From the NCBI GenBank assembly GCA_034667465.1, contig JAXDJV010000007.1:220679-284678 (forward strand): 64,000 nucleotides of DNA, given 5' to 3'. Both the position numbers and the translations under genes were made by a program. Numbering within the stretch: position 1 is the first letter of the stretch; every line of letters begins with the position of its first letter. Positions 54,593-63,292 of the stretch are shown piece after piece. Origin of the DNA: JAOBAU01 sp034667465. GTDB lineage: Bacteria > Acidobacteriota > Thermoanaerobaculia > Gp7-AA8. A model generated the notes under the pieces. It was not told the DNA's origin. It did no database searches and was given only the letters and a program-made list of their open reading frames with translations.

Positions 54593-55837
54593 CTATTTCG
54601 ATGAGATCCGCACTTCGAGCGAGGAAAACTGGCCGTCCGCCGTCGCTGCCGCTTCGATCGACCTGGCCTGCCTGAGGTAATGAATCCAGCGACTTAGGTC
54701 GCGTGCCGACCGATAAAGCTTCGGGGCAGCGATGCGAAATCCGACGTTGTCGCCGAGCTTTTCGAGCACCGGAACGAGCCGCTGCGGGTCGATGCGCACC
54801 GCCCATTCGGCGGACGGCCACGTCCGCGCCGGCTCGAACGCATCCTTAATATATGCATCGTTGCTCGCCCGATCGAAGGCCAGCAGGAGCTGATTGCCGG
54901 ACTCTGCCACGTAGCTGTCGACGCCGATCGCTTCGACCGGACTGAGCGTTTTTTGAAACGACGCCAGCGCCGCGCGACGCTCTTCGGTCGCCGGCATGAT
55001 GACGACGCCGTTCGGCCGCGGCAGGAGCTTGTGCGTATCGACGTCGTAGATGGCGATCGCGCCGCCGTCGGCGAGCAGCGTCGAGATCTCGCGGCCGAAG
55101 AGACGATTGAGCTCGGCGATCACGCGCGGCGGCGAGACGAACGCGGACGCGATCATTGCGCCCCGAGGGAATTGGACGGAGAGCGGACCGGCGATCGCGT
55201 CGGATGTTCGCGCGGCGCGCGACGTCAGCACGATCGTGTCGGCGTCGAGTGAGATGGCGGTGATCGCCGGACGTCCGATCGGAGGGAACGCGCCGCGCGA
55301 CGTTGCGCGCTGCACGGCGAGCACGTCAGCGCGCGGCAGCGAGGATGCCATCGCGAGGATCGAGTCGAGTTCTGCGGCTTGTGTGGGGGCCACATTCACA
55401 TCACCGGCGTTGATCAACAGCGTCGAGCCGTTCCAGCGCGCGTCGATGTCGGAGCCGAGCATCAGGTAAAGACGGACCAGCATCGCGCGCAGCGAATCGA
55501 GCTGCACCGCGTACGCCGTGCGACTTCCCTCTTTCCAGACGACGAGGTCGGCAGCGCCGATCGCCCACATCGGCGGCATCGCCTGGCGCTTTTCCCACTC
55601 TTCGAGCGGCTCCTGCGTGACGGCGTTCGCGCGCAGTTTCGCGATGAGCCCGGCGGCGCTCGGGATCAGCGCGAACGACTCGGCGCTCTCCGGCATGTGC
55701 GCGACGAGCGCGCGCTGCGACGCGGTGAGCGGCACGTGGACGCCGCGGGTCGATGACGGCGTCGTCGACGAGAGATAGATCGCGAGCCCCAGAACGAGCG
55801 CGATGACGATGAGGATGACGACGATGAACTTCCGCAC
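54593..55837 (-). CDS. Membrane-anchored protein of unknown function
   Basis: GTG 55837 is chosen because the hydrophobic N-terminus starts there (VRKFIVVILIVIALVLGLAIYLSS); the longer upstream frame is antisense to a glycosyltransferase. The 414-residue product has one N-terminal membrane helix and a large outside domain with repeated ALIPSAAGLIAKL and ADLVVWKEGSRTAYAVQLDSL-type segments. Long stretches suggest an alpha/beta fold of the DUF3352 kind, but I cannot confirm this. No catalytic motif was seen. It may be co-transcribed with yceD. Confidence 0.7.
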   Translation of the reverse strand: MRKFIVVILIVIALVLGLAIYLSSTTPSSTRGVHVPLTASQRALVAHMPESAESFALIPSAAGLIAKLRANAVTQEPLEEWEKRQAMPPMWAIGAADLVVWKEGSRTAYAVQLDSLRAMLVRLYLMLGSDIDARWNGSTLLINAGDVNVAPTQAAELDSILAMASSLPRADVLAVQRATSRGAFPPIGRPAITAISLDADTIVLTSRAARTSDAIAGPLSVQFPRGAMIASAFVSPPRVIAELNRLFGREISTLLADGGAIAIYDVDTHKLLPRPNGVVIMPATEERRAALASFQKTLSPVEAIGVDSYVAESGNQLLLAFDRASNDAYIKDAFEPARTWPSAEWAVRIDPQRLVPVLEKLGDNVGFRIAAPKLYRSARDLSRWIHYLRQARSIEAAATADGQFSSLEVRISSK

Positions 55838-55888
55838 TGCTTTCTTCGACTCCCCGCCGGCACGCGACGCTGCTACGATCCGCGTCCG

Positions 55889-57097
55889 ATGTTTTCCACG
55901 ATCGGGCTCATTCTTCACACTCTGAGCCAGGCACTGCGCGAACGAATCGCTCGCGCATTTTCGCGCGCCGCGCGACGCGACTCGAAGATCCGGATCGGGT
56001 TCGATATCCGTCCGTTCTACGAGCCGCTCACCGGCATCGGATGGTATCTGTATCACCTCCTGCACGAGCTGGCGAAACGAGATGACATCGAGCTGTGCCT
56101 CTTCGGCGACGCGCGCGTGACGGATGAAGGGCCGCGACTGCACGCCGAACTGCCTGCGAACGCGCGGCATTACGTCTTCGATCTGACCGGCCGCGGACGG
56201 ATTCCCGGCTCGCTGCGCGCGCTCACAGCCGGCGCATACGTGTTCTGGATGAAGCTGGCCGGCTGCGACGTGATGTTCGCCGCGAACTACTTTCTGCCGC
56301 GGCTGCACAGCGCGGTCGCGCGGCGCCGCGTCATCGCCATTCACGATCTGACCTACAAGCGTTTCCCGGAGCTGCTGCAGAAGGAGACGCTGCACAATCT
56401 CACCGCGCTGATGGCGCGCGAGATCGCCATCGCCGACGCGATCGTCTGCGTCTCCGAGTCGACGCGGCGCGATCTGCTGCGCTGCTACGAAGTCGATCCG
56501 TCGCGCGCCGTCGCGGTCCTCTCCGGCGTCACCGCTCCCGCGCCGCCGGAACCGATCGAAGGACTTCCCGCCCGCTATCTCCTTTTCGTCAGCACCATCG
56601 AGCCTCGAAAAAATCTCGGAGTCCTGCTCGATGCGTTCGAGGGTCTGCGTGCGCGCGGCGAATACGGCGGCGATCTCGTCGTGGTCGGACGCGTCGGCTG
56701 GAAGTCGGAGTCGCTGCTGCCGCGCCTTCGTCAGCCGGGCGTGCATCATCTCGACTACCTCGCTGCCGGTCAGCTGGCGAGCGTCTATCGCGGCGCGGAG
56801 CTCTTTATCTTTCCGTCGATCTACGAAGGGTTCGGCTTCCCGCTCGCCGAAGCGATGCTGCATGAAGTGCCGTCGATCGCGGCGCGGTCGTCGTCGCTGC
56901 CGGAAGTCGGCGGCGATGCGGCGCTCTACTTCGAGCCCGATGACGCGAAGGAGCTGGCGACGCTGATCGCGCGCGTCACGAGCGATCCCGTGCTGCGCGC
57001 GCAACTCGTCGCGCGCGGCCGCGAGCAGGTGAAGAAGTTTCAGTGGAGCGATGCGGCGGCGAAAACGCTCGACGTGCTGAAGCGCGCGGCGGAGTAG
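55889..57097 (+). CDS. GT4-family glycosyltransferase
   Basis: The 402-residue protein has about 30 basic, amphipathic residues before IRIGFDIRPFYEPLTGIGWYLYHLLHELAKRDDI. The core continues VIAIHDLTYKRFPELL, FVSTIEPRKNLGVLLDAFEGL and SIYEGFGFPLAEAMLHEVP (E-x7-E). It is the first of three similar GT4 genes. The N-terminal extension may hold it at the membrane. It is divergent from the anchored protein gene. Confidence 0.85.
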   Translation: MFSTIGLILHTLSQALRERIARAFSRAARRDSKIRIGFDIRPFYEPLTGIGWYLYHLLHELAKRDDIELCLFGDARVTDEGPRLHAELPANARHYVFDLTGRGRIPGSLRALTAGAYVFWMKLAGCDVMFAANYFLPRLHSAVARRRVIAIHDLTYKRFPELLQKETLHNLTALMAREIAIADAIVCVSESTRRDLLRCYEVDPSRAVAVLSGVTAPAPPEPIEGLPARYLLFVSTIEPRKNLGVLLDAFEGLRARGEYGGDLVVVGRVGWKSESLLPRLRQPGVHHLDYLAAGQLASVYRGAELFIFPSIYEGFGFPLAEAMLHEVPSIAARSSSLPEVGGDAALYFEPDDAKELATLIARVTSDPVLRAQLVARGREQVKKFQWSDAAAKTLDVLKRAAE

Positions 57098-57102
57098 TAA
57101 TT

Positions 57103-57202
57103 GTCATCCTGAGCGTTTAGCGAAGGATCCGGGCGGGAGCGGCGGCAGAAGGTCCGGCCTCGTGCCCCGCCCGCCCGGATCCTTCGCTACGCTCAGGATG
57201 AC
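57103..57202. repeat. 100-base palindromic repeat
   Basis: Arms GTCATCCTGAGCG...TAGCGAAGGATCCGGGCGGG and CCCGCCCGGATCCTTCGCTA...CGCTCAGGATGAC are inverted around a ~30-base GC-rich centre. The second copy at 58237-58330 shares the arms. It lies between two GT genes and ends just before the second, so its hairpin may act on the mRNA. This type of element is known in several GC-rich phyla. Confidence 0.85.
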
Positions 57203-57227
57203 AAACCACGTGCGACACTACTTCGCG

Positions 57228-58253
57228 ATGCGTCTTCTCATCGACGGACGGCCGCTGGTCGGACATCGCACCGGCATCGGCGTGCATGTCGCGGAGATCG
57301 CGCGGCGGCTCGACTTCGACACGCCGCCGCTGATCGCCGCCCACACACAAATCGATGACCTTTCCGGTCTCGGAAACTGCGCGTTTCGCGTCGATCACGC
57401 GCCGAACGGCATCCTCTGGCAACAGTTCGTGCTGCCGTCGATCGATGCCGATGTGCTTTGGGGACCACACGGAACATTGCCGGCGCGCGGGAAAATGCCG
57501 GCGGTGATCACGCTGCACGACTTCACGTCGATCACGATGCCGGGACGCCATCGGCTGAAGACGATCCTCTCGTTCAATCTCTTCATCGGACGGAGCATCG
57601 AGCGCGCGGCGCGCATCGCGGCGGTCTCGCGTGCGACAGCCGAGGCGGCGGTGCGCGGGTTTGGCGTGTCACGCGCGAAGATCGAGATCGTGCCGAACGG
57701 CGTCGATGAATATTTCTCGCCGGGCGGCGACGAAGGCGACTACATCCTCTTCGTCGGCACGCTCGAGCCGCGCAAGGGGCTCGGAGATCTCCTCGAAGTT
57801 TACTCGTCGCTGCCGGCGCCGCGTCCGCGGCTCGTGCTGTGCGGCAGCGAAGGATGGCTGTCGAAGATGAAACCGATCGAGGGCGTCGAGCGGACCGGCT
57901 ACGTCGATCGCGCCCGGCTGCGCGAGCTCTATCGCGGCGCGCGGCTGTTCGTCTATCCATCGCACTTCGAAGGATTCGGCATCCCGCCGCTCGAAGCGAT
58001 GGCATGCGGCGCGCCGGTGATCACGACGCGCACCGGCGCGATCCCCGAGTACGCGGAAGGGGCCGCGATCCTCATCGAGCCCGGCGATCGCGTCGCGTTG
58101 CGCGAAGCGATGCTGCGAGCGCTCGGATCGCCATCGCTGCGCCGCGAGCTCGGCGCGCGCGCGGCGGAACGGGCGCGCGACTATCGATGGGAGCGGAGCG
58201 CACGATTGATGCAGGAGCTCTTCGAGGAGGCGGCATGTCATCCCGAGCGTTAG
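57228..58253 (+). CDS. GT4-family glycosyltransferase
   Basis: ATG 57228 gives 341 residues starting MRLLIDGRPLVGHRTGIGVHVAEIARRL; the upstream 22 codons are repeat sequence. It has ITLHDFTSITMPGRHRLKT, IEIVPNGVDEYFS, LFVGTLEPRKGLGDLLEVY and SHFEGFGIPPLEAMACGAPV (E-x7-E). Its last codons (CHPER, then TAG) come from the second palindromic repeat, so repeat insertion has probably replaced the original end. Confidence 0.83.
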   Translation: MRLLIDGRPLVGHRTGIGVHVAEIARRLDFDTPPLIAAHTQIDDLSGLGNCAFRVDHAPNGILWQQFVLPSIDADVLWGPHGTLPARGKMPAVITLHDFTSITMPGRHRLKTILSFNLFIGRSIERAARIAAVSRATAEAAVRGFGVSRAKIEIVPNGVDEYFSPGGDEGDYILFVGTLEPRKGLGDLLEVYSSLPAPRPRLVLCGSEGWLSKMKPIEGVERTGYVDRARLRELYRGARLFVYPSHFEGFGIPPLEAMACGAPVITTRTGAIPEYAEGAAILIEPGDRVALREAMLRALGSPSLRRELGARAAERARDYRWERSARLMQELFEEAACHPER

Positions 58254-58330
58254 CGAGGGATCCGGGAGGGCGGAGCGCGGCAGTCCCGATCGCCCCGCCC
58301 GCGCAGATCCCTCGCTACGCTCGGGATGAC
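58237..58330. repeat. 94-base palindromic repeat, second copy
   Basis: GTCATCCCGAGCGTTAGCGAGGGATCC... is matched by ...GATCCCTCGCTACGCTCGGGATGAC, a close variant of the repeat at 57103-57202 with T-to-C and A-to-G changes that compensate each other. Such paired changes show that the stem is conserved. It supplies the stop codon of the GT gene before it and ends 14 bases before the next GT start. Confidence 0.85.
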
Positions 58331-58344
58331 AGGCGGGCTGTCGC

Positions 58345-59361
58345 ATGACGCGAATCGGAATCGACGCGCGAAAGATCGCCGACTACGGCATCGGGACCTA
58401 CATCCGCGGGCTGCTCGACGGACTCGCGGAGCTCGGGCCGCCGGAAGAGATCGTCGTTCTCGCGCCGGCCGCGGCGCGCGAGCGGATTCCGGCGGTGTTC
58501 GAGCACGTCGTCGTCGATGCGCCGCACTACTCGGTTCAGGAGCTGATCGTCGTCGGACGCGGGATCCGCCGTTCGCGGCTCGATCTCTTTCACGCGCCGC
58601 ACTACGTGACGCCGCTGACGCGCACGACGACCGTCGTCACGATCCACGACCTCATCCACCTTCATCAGCCGCACCACAACCCGGTCGCGCCGCTCTATGC
58701 GCGGATGATGATCAGCCGCGCCTTCACGAACGCCGCGCGCGTGCTGACGGTCAGCGAGGCAGTGAAGCGGCAGCTCGCGGCGCGCTACTCGCACGCCGAG
58801 AAGATCGTCGTTACGCCGAACGGCATCGACGCGCGTTTCACCGCCGATGGACCGCGAGCGAGCGGGCGATATGTCCTCTTCGTCGGAAACGACAAGCCGC
58901 ACAAGAACGTCGAGACGGTCGTCGAGGCGATCGCGCGCGTCGACGGCCTTCAACTCGTCCTGGCCGGTGGCGCGTTCGAACGCTTCGCGTCGCGCGAGCG
59001 GGTCGTGATCGCCGGCTTCGTCGGCGACGACGAGCTGGCGGCGCTGTATCGCGGCGCGCTCGCCGTGCTGGTGCCGAGCATCGAGGAAGGATTCGGATTG
59101 CCGGCCGGGGAAGCGATGGCGTCGGGCGCGGCGGTGATCACGTCGGACGCGGCGGCGCTCGTCGAGGTGACGGGAGGCGCGGCGCTGCACATCGATGCGC
59201 GCGACGTCGGCGCGTGGGCGAAGACGATCGCCGAAGTTGCGGGCGACGAGCCGCTGCGACGCGATCTCGGTGCGCGCGGCATCGCGCGCGCGGCCGGATT
59301 CACGTGGCGCGCGTGCGCGGAAGCGACGCTGGCGACGTATCGCGAAGCCCTTTTTTCGTGA
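58345..59361 (+). CDS. GT4-family glycosyltransferase
   Basis: The 338-residue protein starts MTRIGIDARKIADYGIGTYIRGLLDGLAE and has VVTIHDLIHLHQPHHNP, IVVTPNGIDARFT, LFVGNDKPHKNVETVVEAI and SIEEGFGLPAGEAMASGAAVI. It completes the trio of GT4 genes, which share the same HDL/PNG/E-x7-E frame and may come from duplication. Together they probably make a three-sugar segment of a surface polysaccharide. Confidence 0.85.
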   Translation: MTRIGIDARKIADYGIGTYIRGLLDGLAELGPPEEIVVLAPAAARERIPAVFEHVVVDAPHYSVQELIVVGRGIRRSRLDLFHAPHYVTPLTRTTTVVTIHDLIHLHQPHHNPVAPLYARMMISRAFTNAARVLTVSEAVKRQLAARYSHAEKIVVTPNGIDARFTADGPRASGRYVLFVGNDKPHKNVETVVEAIARVDGLQLVLAGGAFERFASRERVVIAGFVGDDELAALYRGALAVLVPSIEEGFGLPAGEAMASGAAVITSDAAALVEVTGGAALHIDARDVGAWAKTIAEVAGDEPLRRDLGARGIARAAGFTWRACAEATLATYREALFS

Positions 59362-59410
59362 AACGTCCGTGGAACAACGCGGTCGAATTACGATTTCGAT
59401 AAACAATTGC

Positions 59411-59440
59411 TTGACAATATCGATATTCGATCGCACATTA
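59411..59440 (+). promoter_or_regulatory. Sigma70-type promoter
   Basis: TTGACA (59411-59416) is followed after 18 bases by ACATTA (59435-59440) in a locally AT-rich patch (CAATATCGATATTCGATCG), unusual in this GC-rich window. It would drive the short unit ending at the 59549-59571 terminator and, through read-through, the Lys/Ser peptide. Confidence 0.55.
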
Positions 59441-59548
59441 AGAACATCAAATGATGATCACCGGAAGCGAGACGCAAAAAACCGCAACTGTTGAAGATCG
59501 TCAGAACACCTCTCCCCTTCTTTTCCCCCTTCACTTTGGATTCAAGTT

Positions 59549-59571
59549 GCCGGCAAAGGCCGGCGTTTTTT
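59549..59571 (+). terminator. Intrinsic terminator, possible attenuator
   Basis: GCCGGC, loop AAAG, GCCGGC, then G and six T. With the promoter at 59411 it delimits a transcript of about 125 bases that could be a small RNA, or an attenuated leader for the peptide gene 54 bases further on. Confidence 0.7.
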
Positions 59572-59624
59572 GCCAAGTAGGCGCGACCGGGAGGTCCCGT
59601 ACGGCATGAAAGGTGGTGAGCAAA

Positions 59625-59708
59625 ATGGCCGCAGCGAAGAAGTCCTCTAAGGCGTCGAGCTCCAAGAAAGCAAGCAGCAGCAGCAAGAAGTCGTCGAAGA
59701 AGAAATAA
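59625..59708 (+). CDS. 27-residue Lys/Ser/Ala-rich peptide
   Basis: The frame begins MAAAKKSSKASSSKKAS and ends KKSSKKK, with only Met, Ala, Lys and Ser. GGTGAG lies nine bases before the ATG and a strong terminator lies 35 bases after the stop, so this looks like a real expressed unit. The composition recalls tails of histone H1-like bacterial nucleoid proteins, which suggests nucleic-acid binding. No family is recognised and it is too short for ordinary gene finders. Confidence 0.6.
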   Translation: MAAAKKSSKASSSKKASSSSKKSSKKK

Positions 59709-59742
59709 GCACTTCCACTGAACGTAATTGGGGAGTCGTACC

Positions 59743-59776
59743 GAGGGGCCGGATTTTCCGGCCCCTCGTTTTTTTT
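59743..59776 (+). terminator. Strong intrinsic terminator
   Basis: GAGGGGCCGG and CCGGCCCCTC form a perfect ten-base-pair stem with loop ATTTT, followed by G and eight T. It ends the transcript of the Lys/Ser peptide just before the cyclase gene. Confidence 0.88.
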
Positions 59777-59787
59777 ATGATGATCTC

Positions 59788-61692
59788 GTGACGAGAACCG
59801 GCGCTCTGATCGGCCTCCTCTGCGCGCTCGCCCTCGCGGCCGCGTCGCAGCTGCTCCTTCCGATCGAATGGGAACTGCACGACGCGTTCACGCGCGTGAT
59901 CGCGGTGCGCACGCCGCCCGATCCGCGCATCGTGATCGTTGGCGTGAGCGACGAAGCGTTGCGCGCGCTGGAGCCAGACTACGGACGTCCACCGTTTCCG
60001 CGTGAGGTCTACGCGATCGCGATCGAGGAACTGCGCCGCGCCGGCGCGCGTGTGATCGCGATCGACGTCGCGCTGACCGGCGAGGACGCCGCGCATCCGG
60101 AAGGTGACCGCGCGTTCGCCGCGGCGCTGCGCGGCGCGCCGGTCGTGCTGGCGGTGCCGTCGCGCGTTGATGCGCCGCGTCCGACGACGTTCGCATCGAA
60201 GTTGTGGCACATCGAGGGAGCCGAGGCAACGCTGCCGGTCGGCGTCGACGAACCGGGCGCGATGTTTCGCGACGCGGCGGGCATCTCCGGTGTTCGCCTC
60301 GCGCCGGGCAACGCGACGAACATTCACGAATACCTGCTCGCTGAGCCGGTGAAAGGCGGCGGCGCGCTGCCAAGTCTCGCGCTCGAGACGGTTCGCCAGT
60401 ATCGCGGCGCACCTCGGGTAATCTCGGGCGAGCTCGCGGCGCCGATGCGCTGGCACGACCTGACCGACGCGCAGAAACGCGCGCGCCGCGCTGAGACGAA
60501 CGACACGAGCCTTCGTGACCCGAGCGGCGACGTTCGCTATCCGCTCATCGGCTTCCACAAGCTCGTCGTGGCCGGCCTGATGCGCAGAGAAGGAATCGAT
60601 CCCGCCGGCGAGCTCGCGCCGTTCGAAGCGAAGCTCCGCGACAAGATCGTCTTCATCGGCTACACCGCCTTCGGTCTCTTCGACCTCCGCGTCACTCCCC
60701 TCTCACCGCGAACCGCCGGAGTTGAAATCCACGCGAACGCCGCCGATGACCTCCTCAACAACACCTTCAACCGCTACGCGAACCTCCCGCTCACCTTCGC
60801 GCTCATGATCGTCATCGCCGCTCTCTTCGGCGCGGCGATCGGCGCGATCCGCTCACAGCTCCTCTCCGCGCTCATCGCCATCGCCGGCGTCGGCGCGTGG
60901 GCGGCGGCGACCTTCATCTTTCTCCAGCACGGTTTCGTCGTGCGCGGCGTCGCCGGGATGTCGTCGATCGCGCTGACGTGGGTCGCGATCACCGCCGTCG
61001 AATTCGCGGCCGAGCAGCGTCAGACGGAGCAGCTGAAGACGACCTTCGGACGTTACGTGTCGCCGCAGATCCTGACGCACATCCTCGCGCATCCGGAGAA
61101 AGTGCAGCTCGGCGGCGAGCGGCGCGACCTCACCATTCTCTTCTCCGACATCCGCGGCTTCACGTCGATCTCCGAGGCCAGCGAGCCGGAGCAGGTCGTC
61201 GAAATGCTGAATGAATATCTGACGCGAATGGTGGAGATTCTTCTCGCGCACGGCGGCACGCTCGACAAGTTCATCGGCGACGCCGTGATGGGATTCTGGA
61301 ACGCGCCGGCATTCGATCCCGAGCATCCGCGGCGCGCGGTGCGTTGCGCGATCGAGATGATCGCGGAGACGGCGCGGCTGCGCGAACGCTGGGAAACCGA
61401 AGGAAAAGCGGCCATTCGCATCGGCATCGGCATCAACACCGGCGACGCGGTCGTCGGCAACATCGGCGCGGAACAGGTCTTCGGCTACACGGTCATCGGC
61501 GACGCGGTGAACCTCGCGTCGCGGCTCGAGAGTCTGAACAAGGAGTACAAGACCGAGATCATCGTCAGCGAGTTCACGCTTGCGAGAATTGGCGAGGAGT
61601 TCGACGTCGTTTACATCAACGACGTAAAAGTGAAGGGGAAGGCGAACGCTGTGAAGATTTTCGAGGTACGCGGCATGAGGCATGAGGCATGA
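59788..61692 (+). CDS. CHASE2-domain adenylate cyclase (class III)
   Basis: GTG 59788 starts TRTGALIGLLCALALAAASQLLL, a first membrane helix; the product is 634 residues. A CHASE2 sensor follows (PPDPRIVIVGVSDEALRALE, GARVIAIDVALTGED, YTAFGLFDLRVTPLS), then three helices (about 330-405) and the cyclase domain: LTILFSDIRGFTSISE (metal Asp), LDKFIGDAVMGFW (Lys that selects adenine, second Asp), GIGINTGDAVVGNIG and YTVIGDAVNLASRLE. It makes cAMP in response to an outside signal. The stop overlaps the next start. Confidence 0.87.
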   Translation: MTRTGALIGLLCALALAAASQLLLPIEWELHDAFTRVIAVRTPPDPRIVIVGVSDEALRALEPDYGRPPFPREVYAIAIEELRRAGARVIAIDVALTGEDAAHPEGDRAFAAALRGAPVVLAVPSRVDAPRPTTFASKLWHIEGAEATLPVGVDEPGAMFRDAAGISGVRLAPGNATNIHEYLLAEPVKGGGALPSLALETVRQYRGAPRVISGELAAPMRWHDLTDAQKRARRAETNDTSLRDPSGDVRYPLIGFHKLVVAGLMRREGIDPAGELAPFEAKLRDKIVFIGYTAFGLFDLRVTPLSPRTAGVEIHANAADDLLNNTFNRYANLPLTFALMIVIAALFGAAIGAIRSQLLSALIAIAGVGAWAAATFIFLQHGFVVRGVAGMSSIALTWVAITAVEFAAEQRQTEQLKTTFGRYVSPQILTHILAHPEKVQLGGERRDLTILFSDIRGFTSISEASEPEQVVEMLNEYLTRMVEILLAHGGTLDKFIGDAVMGFWNAPAFDPEHPRRAVRCAIEMIAETARLRERWETEGKAAIRIGIGINTGDAVVGNIGAEQVFGYTVIGDAVNLASRLESLNKEYKTEIIVSEFTLARIGEEFDVVYINDVKVKGKANAVKIFEVRGMRHEA

Positions 61693-62453
61693 GATTGATT
61701 CGTTCGATGTTCGCTGTCGTACTTTTCGCGGCCGTGGCGTTTGCGGCGCCACCGTTGTTCAACGGTTCGACGGAATCGAAGTGGTCGGTGGTGAGCGGTG
61801 GCAAGCCGGCCGGCACGATCACGCTGCTCACCTCCGCGAACGCGGCGCGCGCGGAGTGGAAGAACACTCCGAAGTCGCCCGCCGCCGTCTACCTCGGCGC
61901 GAACGGAAAAATCTGGCTGCGCGTCACCGGCGGCGACGTCGAGCTTGCGACGATCAGCGCCACGACGCCGGAGAACATGTCGGTCGTCGCGCTGCTCCTT
62001 CCATTCGACGCCACCGATCGCCAGCTGACGCTGACTGCCGGCAAGGTCGCGACGTACTCGTATCGCGGCGGGAAAGCCACGTACAGGTACGACGCGAAAG
62101 GTCCGTCGTCGATCGACGTCACATTCGGCGGTCACGCGTACACGCTAACGCGGACGTCGCTAGGCAGCAGCAACGCCGACGCGTCGAACTTCGCGGTCCG
62201 TCCGAAGAAAGGCGCGGCATCGCGACTGGCCGTGCTCTCCGGCAGTCTGCTCGGTCCGTCGGACGCATCGGTCTCCGCCGGTGCAGCCGGCCGCGGCGCG
62301 GGCGAGAAAGGTCTGAAGCTGAAAGATGGCGGCGACTACGACGCCGTCCTCAAGCTCGAGAACCGCGATGCGAACTGGCGCGCGAAGCTCGACGACGCGC
62401 TCGTCCTGTTTCAGCAGGAAGGCAAAGTCGGCAAAGAGCGGGAGAACCAGTGA
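61689..62453 (+). CDS. Secreted protein of unknown function
   Basis: The 254-residue protein has a signal peptide (LIRSMFAVVLFAAVAFAAPP, cleaved after AFA). The rest is beta-rich (GGKPAGTITLLTSANAARAEWKNTP and LLPFDATDRQLTLTAGKVATYSYRGGKA) without cysteines, ending in a helical LENRDANWRAKLDDALVLFQQEGK. I recognise no family. ATGAG overlaps the cyclase stop and its own TGA overlaps the next ATG, so it is translated with both. Confidence 0.72.
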   Translation: MRLIRSMFAVVLFAAVAFAAPPLFNGSTESKWSVVSGGKPAGTITLLTSANAARAEWKNTPKSPAAVYLGANGKIWLRVTGGDVELATISATTPENMSVVALLLPFDATDRQLTLTAGKVATYSYRGGKATYRYDAKGPSSIDVTFGGHAYTLTRTSLGSSNADASNFAVRPKKGAASRLAVLSGSLLGPSDASVSAGAAGRGAGEKGLKLKDGGDYDAVLKLENRDANWRAKLDDALVLFQQEGKVGKERENQ

Positions 62454-63292
62454 TGCGCATGCTCATCAACGTCACGCTCGCAATCGCGCTGCTGGCCGCG
62501 CCGGCGCAGGCGCAGTTCGGCAACATCCTCGACAAGATCAACGCGAACAAAGACAAGATCGTGAAAGGGGCGAAGGTCGCGAAGGAAGCGAACCGCGAAT
62601 TCACCGAGGATGAAGAGGCGAACATCGGACGCGTCGTCGCGGCGCGCGTGCTCGCCACGTATCCGCTGCTGAAGGATGACGACCTGCAGACGTACGTGAC
62701 GCTGGTCGGCAACACGGTCGCGGCATACAGCTCGCGGCCGACGCTCGAGTGGCACTTCGCCGTCATCGACACGCCGATCGTGAATGCGTTCTCGACGCCG
62801 GGCGGCTTCGTCTTCGTCACCAGCGGCACACTGAAAGACGTTCACTCCGAAGCGGAGCTGGCGGCGCTGCTCGGCCACGAGATCGCGCACGTGACGCAGA
62901 AGCACATCCTGCGTGAGATCAAGCGCGGCAACGTCATCTCCGCAGGCGCCGATCTCGCCCAAAGCGCGACGAACGGCTCCGCGCTCACCGACGAGTTCGG
63001 CCGCAAGGTCGGCCAGATCGCGTACGACAAACTCTTCAACACAGGCCTCGGGCGCGCCGACGAGAACGAAGCCGATCGCATCGGCGTGCAGCTCGCCGAC
63101 GCCGCCGGATATCGCGCCGCCGCATTCGTCGATTTCCTGGAGACGCTGCACAGACTCGAAGGAAGCTCCGAGCTGAAGCAGCTGACGAAAACGCATCCGT
63201 CGCCGAGCGATCGGATCGCAACCGTGAAACCGCTCGTGAAATCGGACCGCGGCGTGTTGCTCGCCGAGCGGTACGAGAAATGGATGAACTGA
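62453..63292 (+). CDS. Secreted M48-family metalloprotease
   Basis: The 279-residue protein has a signal peptide (LINVTLAIALLAAPAQAQ), then EEANIGRVVAARVLATYPLL, VNAFSTPGGFVFVTSGTL, the zinc motif GHEIAHVTQKH (residues 141-151) and the third-ligand Glu in GLGRADENEADRIGVQLADAAGY. All are hallmarks of BepA/LoiP-like periplasmic M48 proteases that deal with outer-membrane proteins. Length is normal for the short form without TPR repeats. The TGATG junctions on both sides show coupling. Confidence 0.9.
   Translation: MRMLINVTLAIALLAAPAQAQFGNILDKINANKDKIVKGAKVAKEANREFTEDEEANIGRVVAARVLATYPLLKDDDLQTYVTLVGNTVAAYSSRPTLEWHFAVIDTPIVNAFSTPGGFVFVTSGTLKDVHSEAELAALLGHEIAHVTQKHILREIKRGNVISAGADLAQSATNGSALTDEFGRKVGQIAYDKLFNTGLGRADENEADRIGVQLADAAGYRAAAFVDFLETLHRLEGSSELKQLTKTHPSPSDRIATVKPLVKSDRGVLLAERYEKWMN

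Noticed and set aside
55838..57004. N-terminal extension of the anchored protein into the GT4 gene
   Set aside because: The extra residues are antisense to a clear glycosyltransferase; the membrane helix gives a natural start at 55837.
59549..59625. Riboswitch in the leader of the Lys/Ser peptide
   Set aside because: No known aptamer consensus could be recognised; only hairpins are reported.
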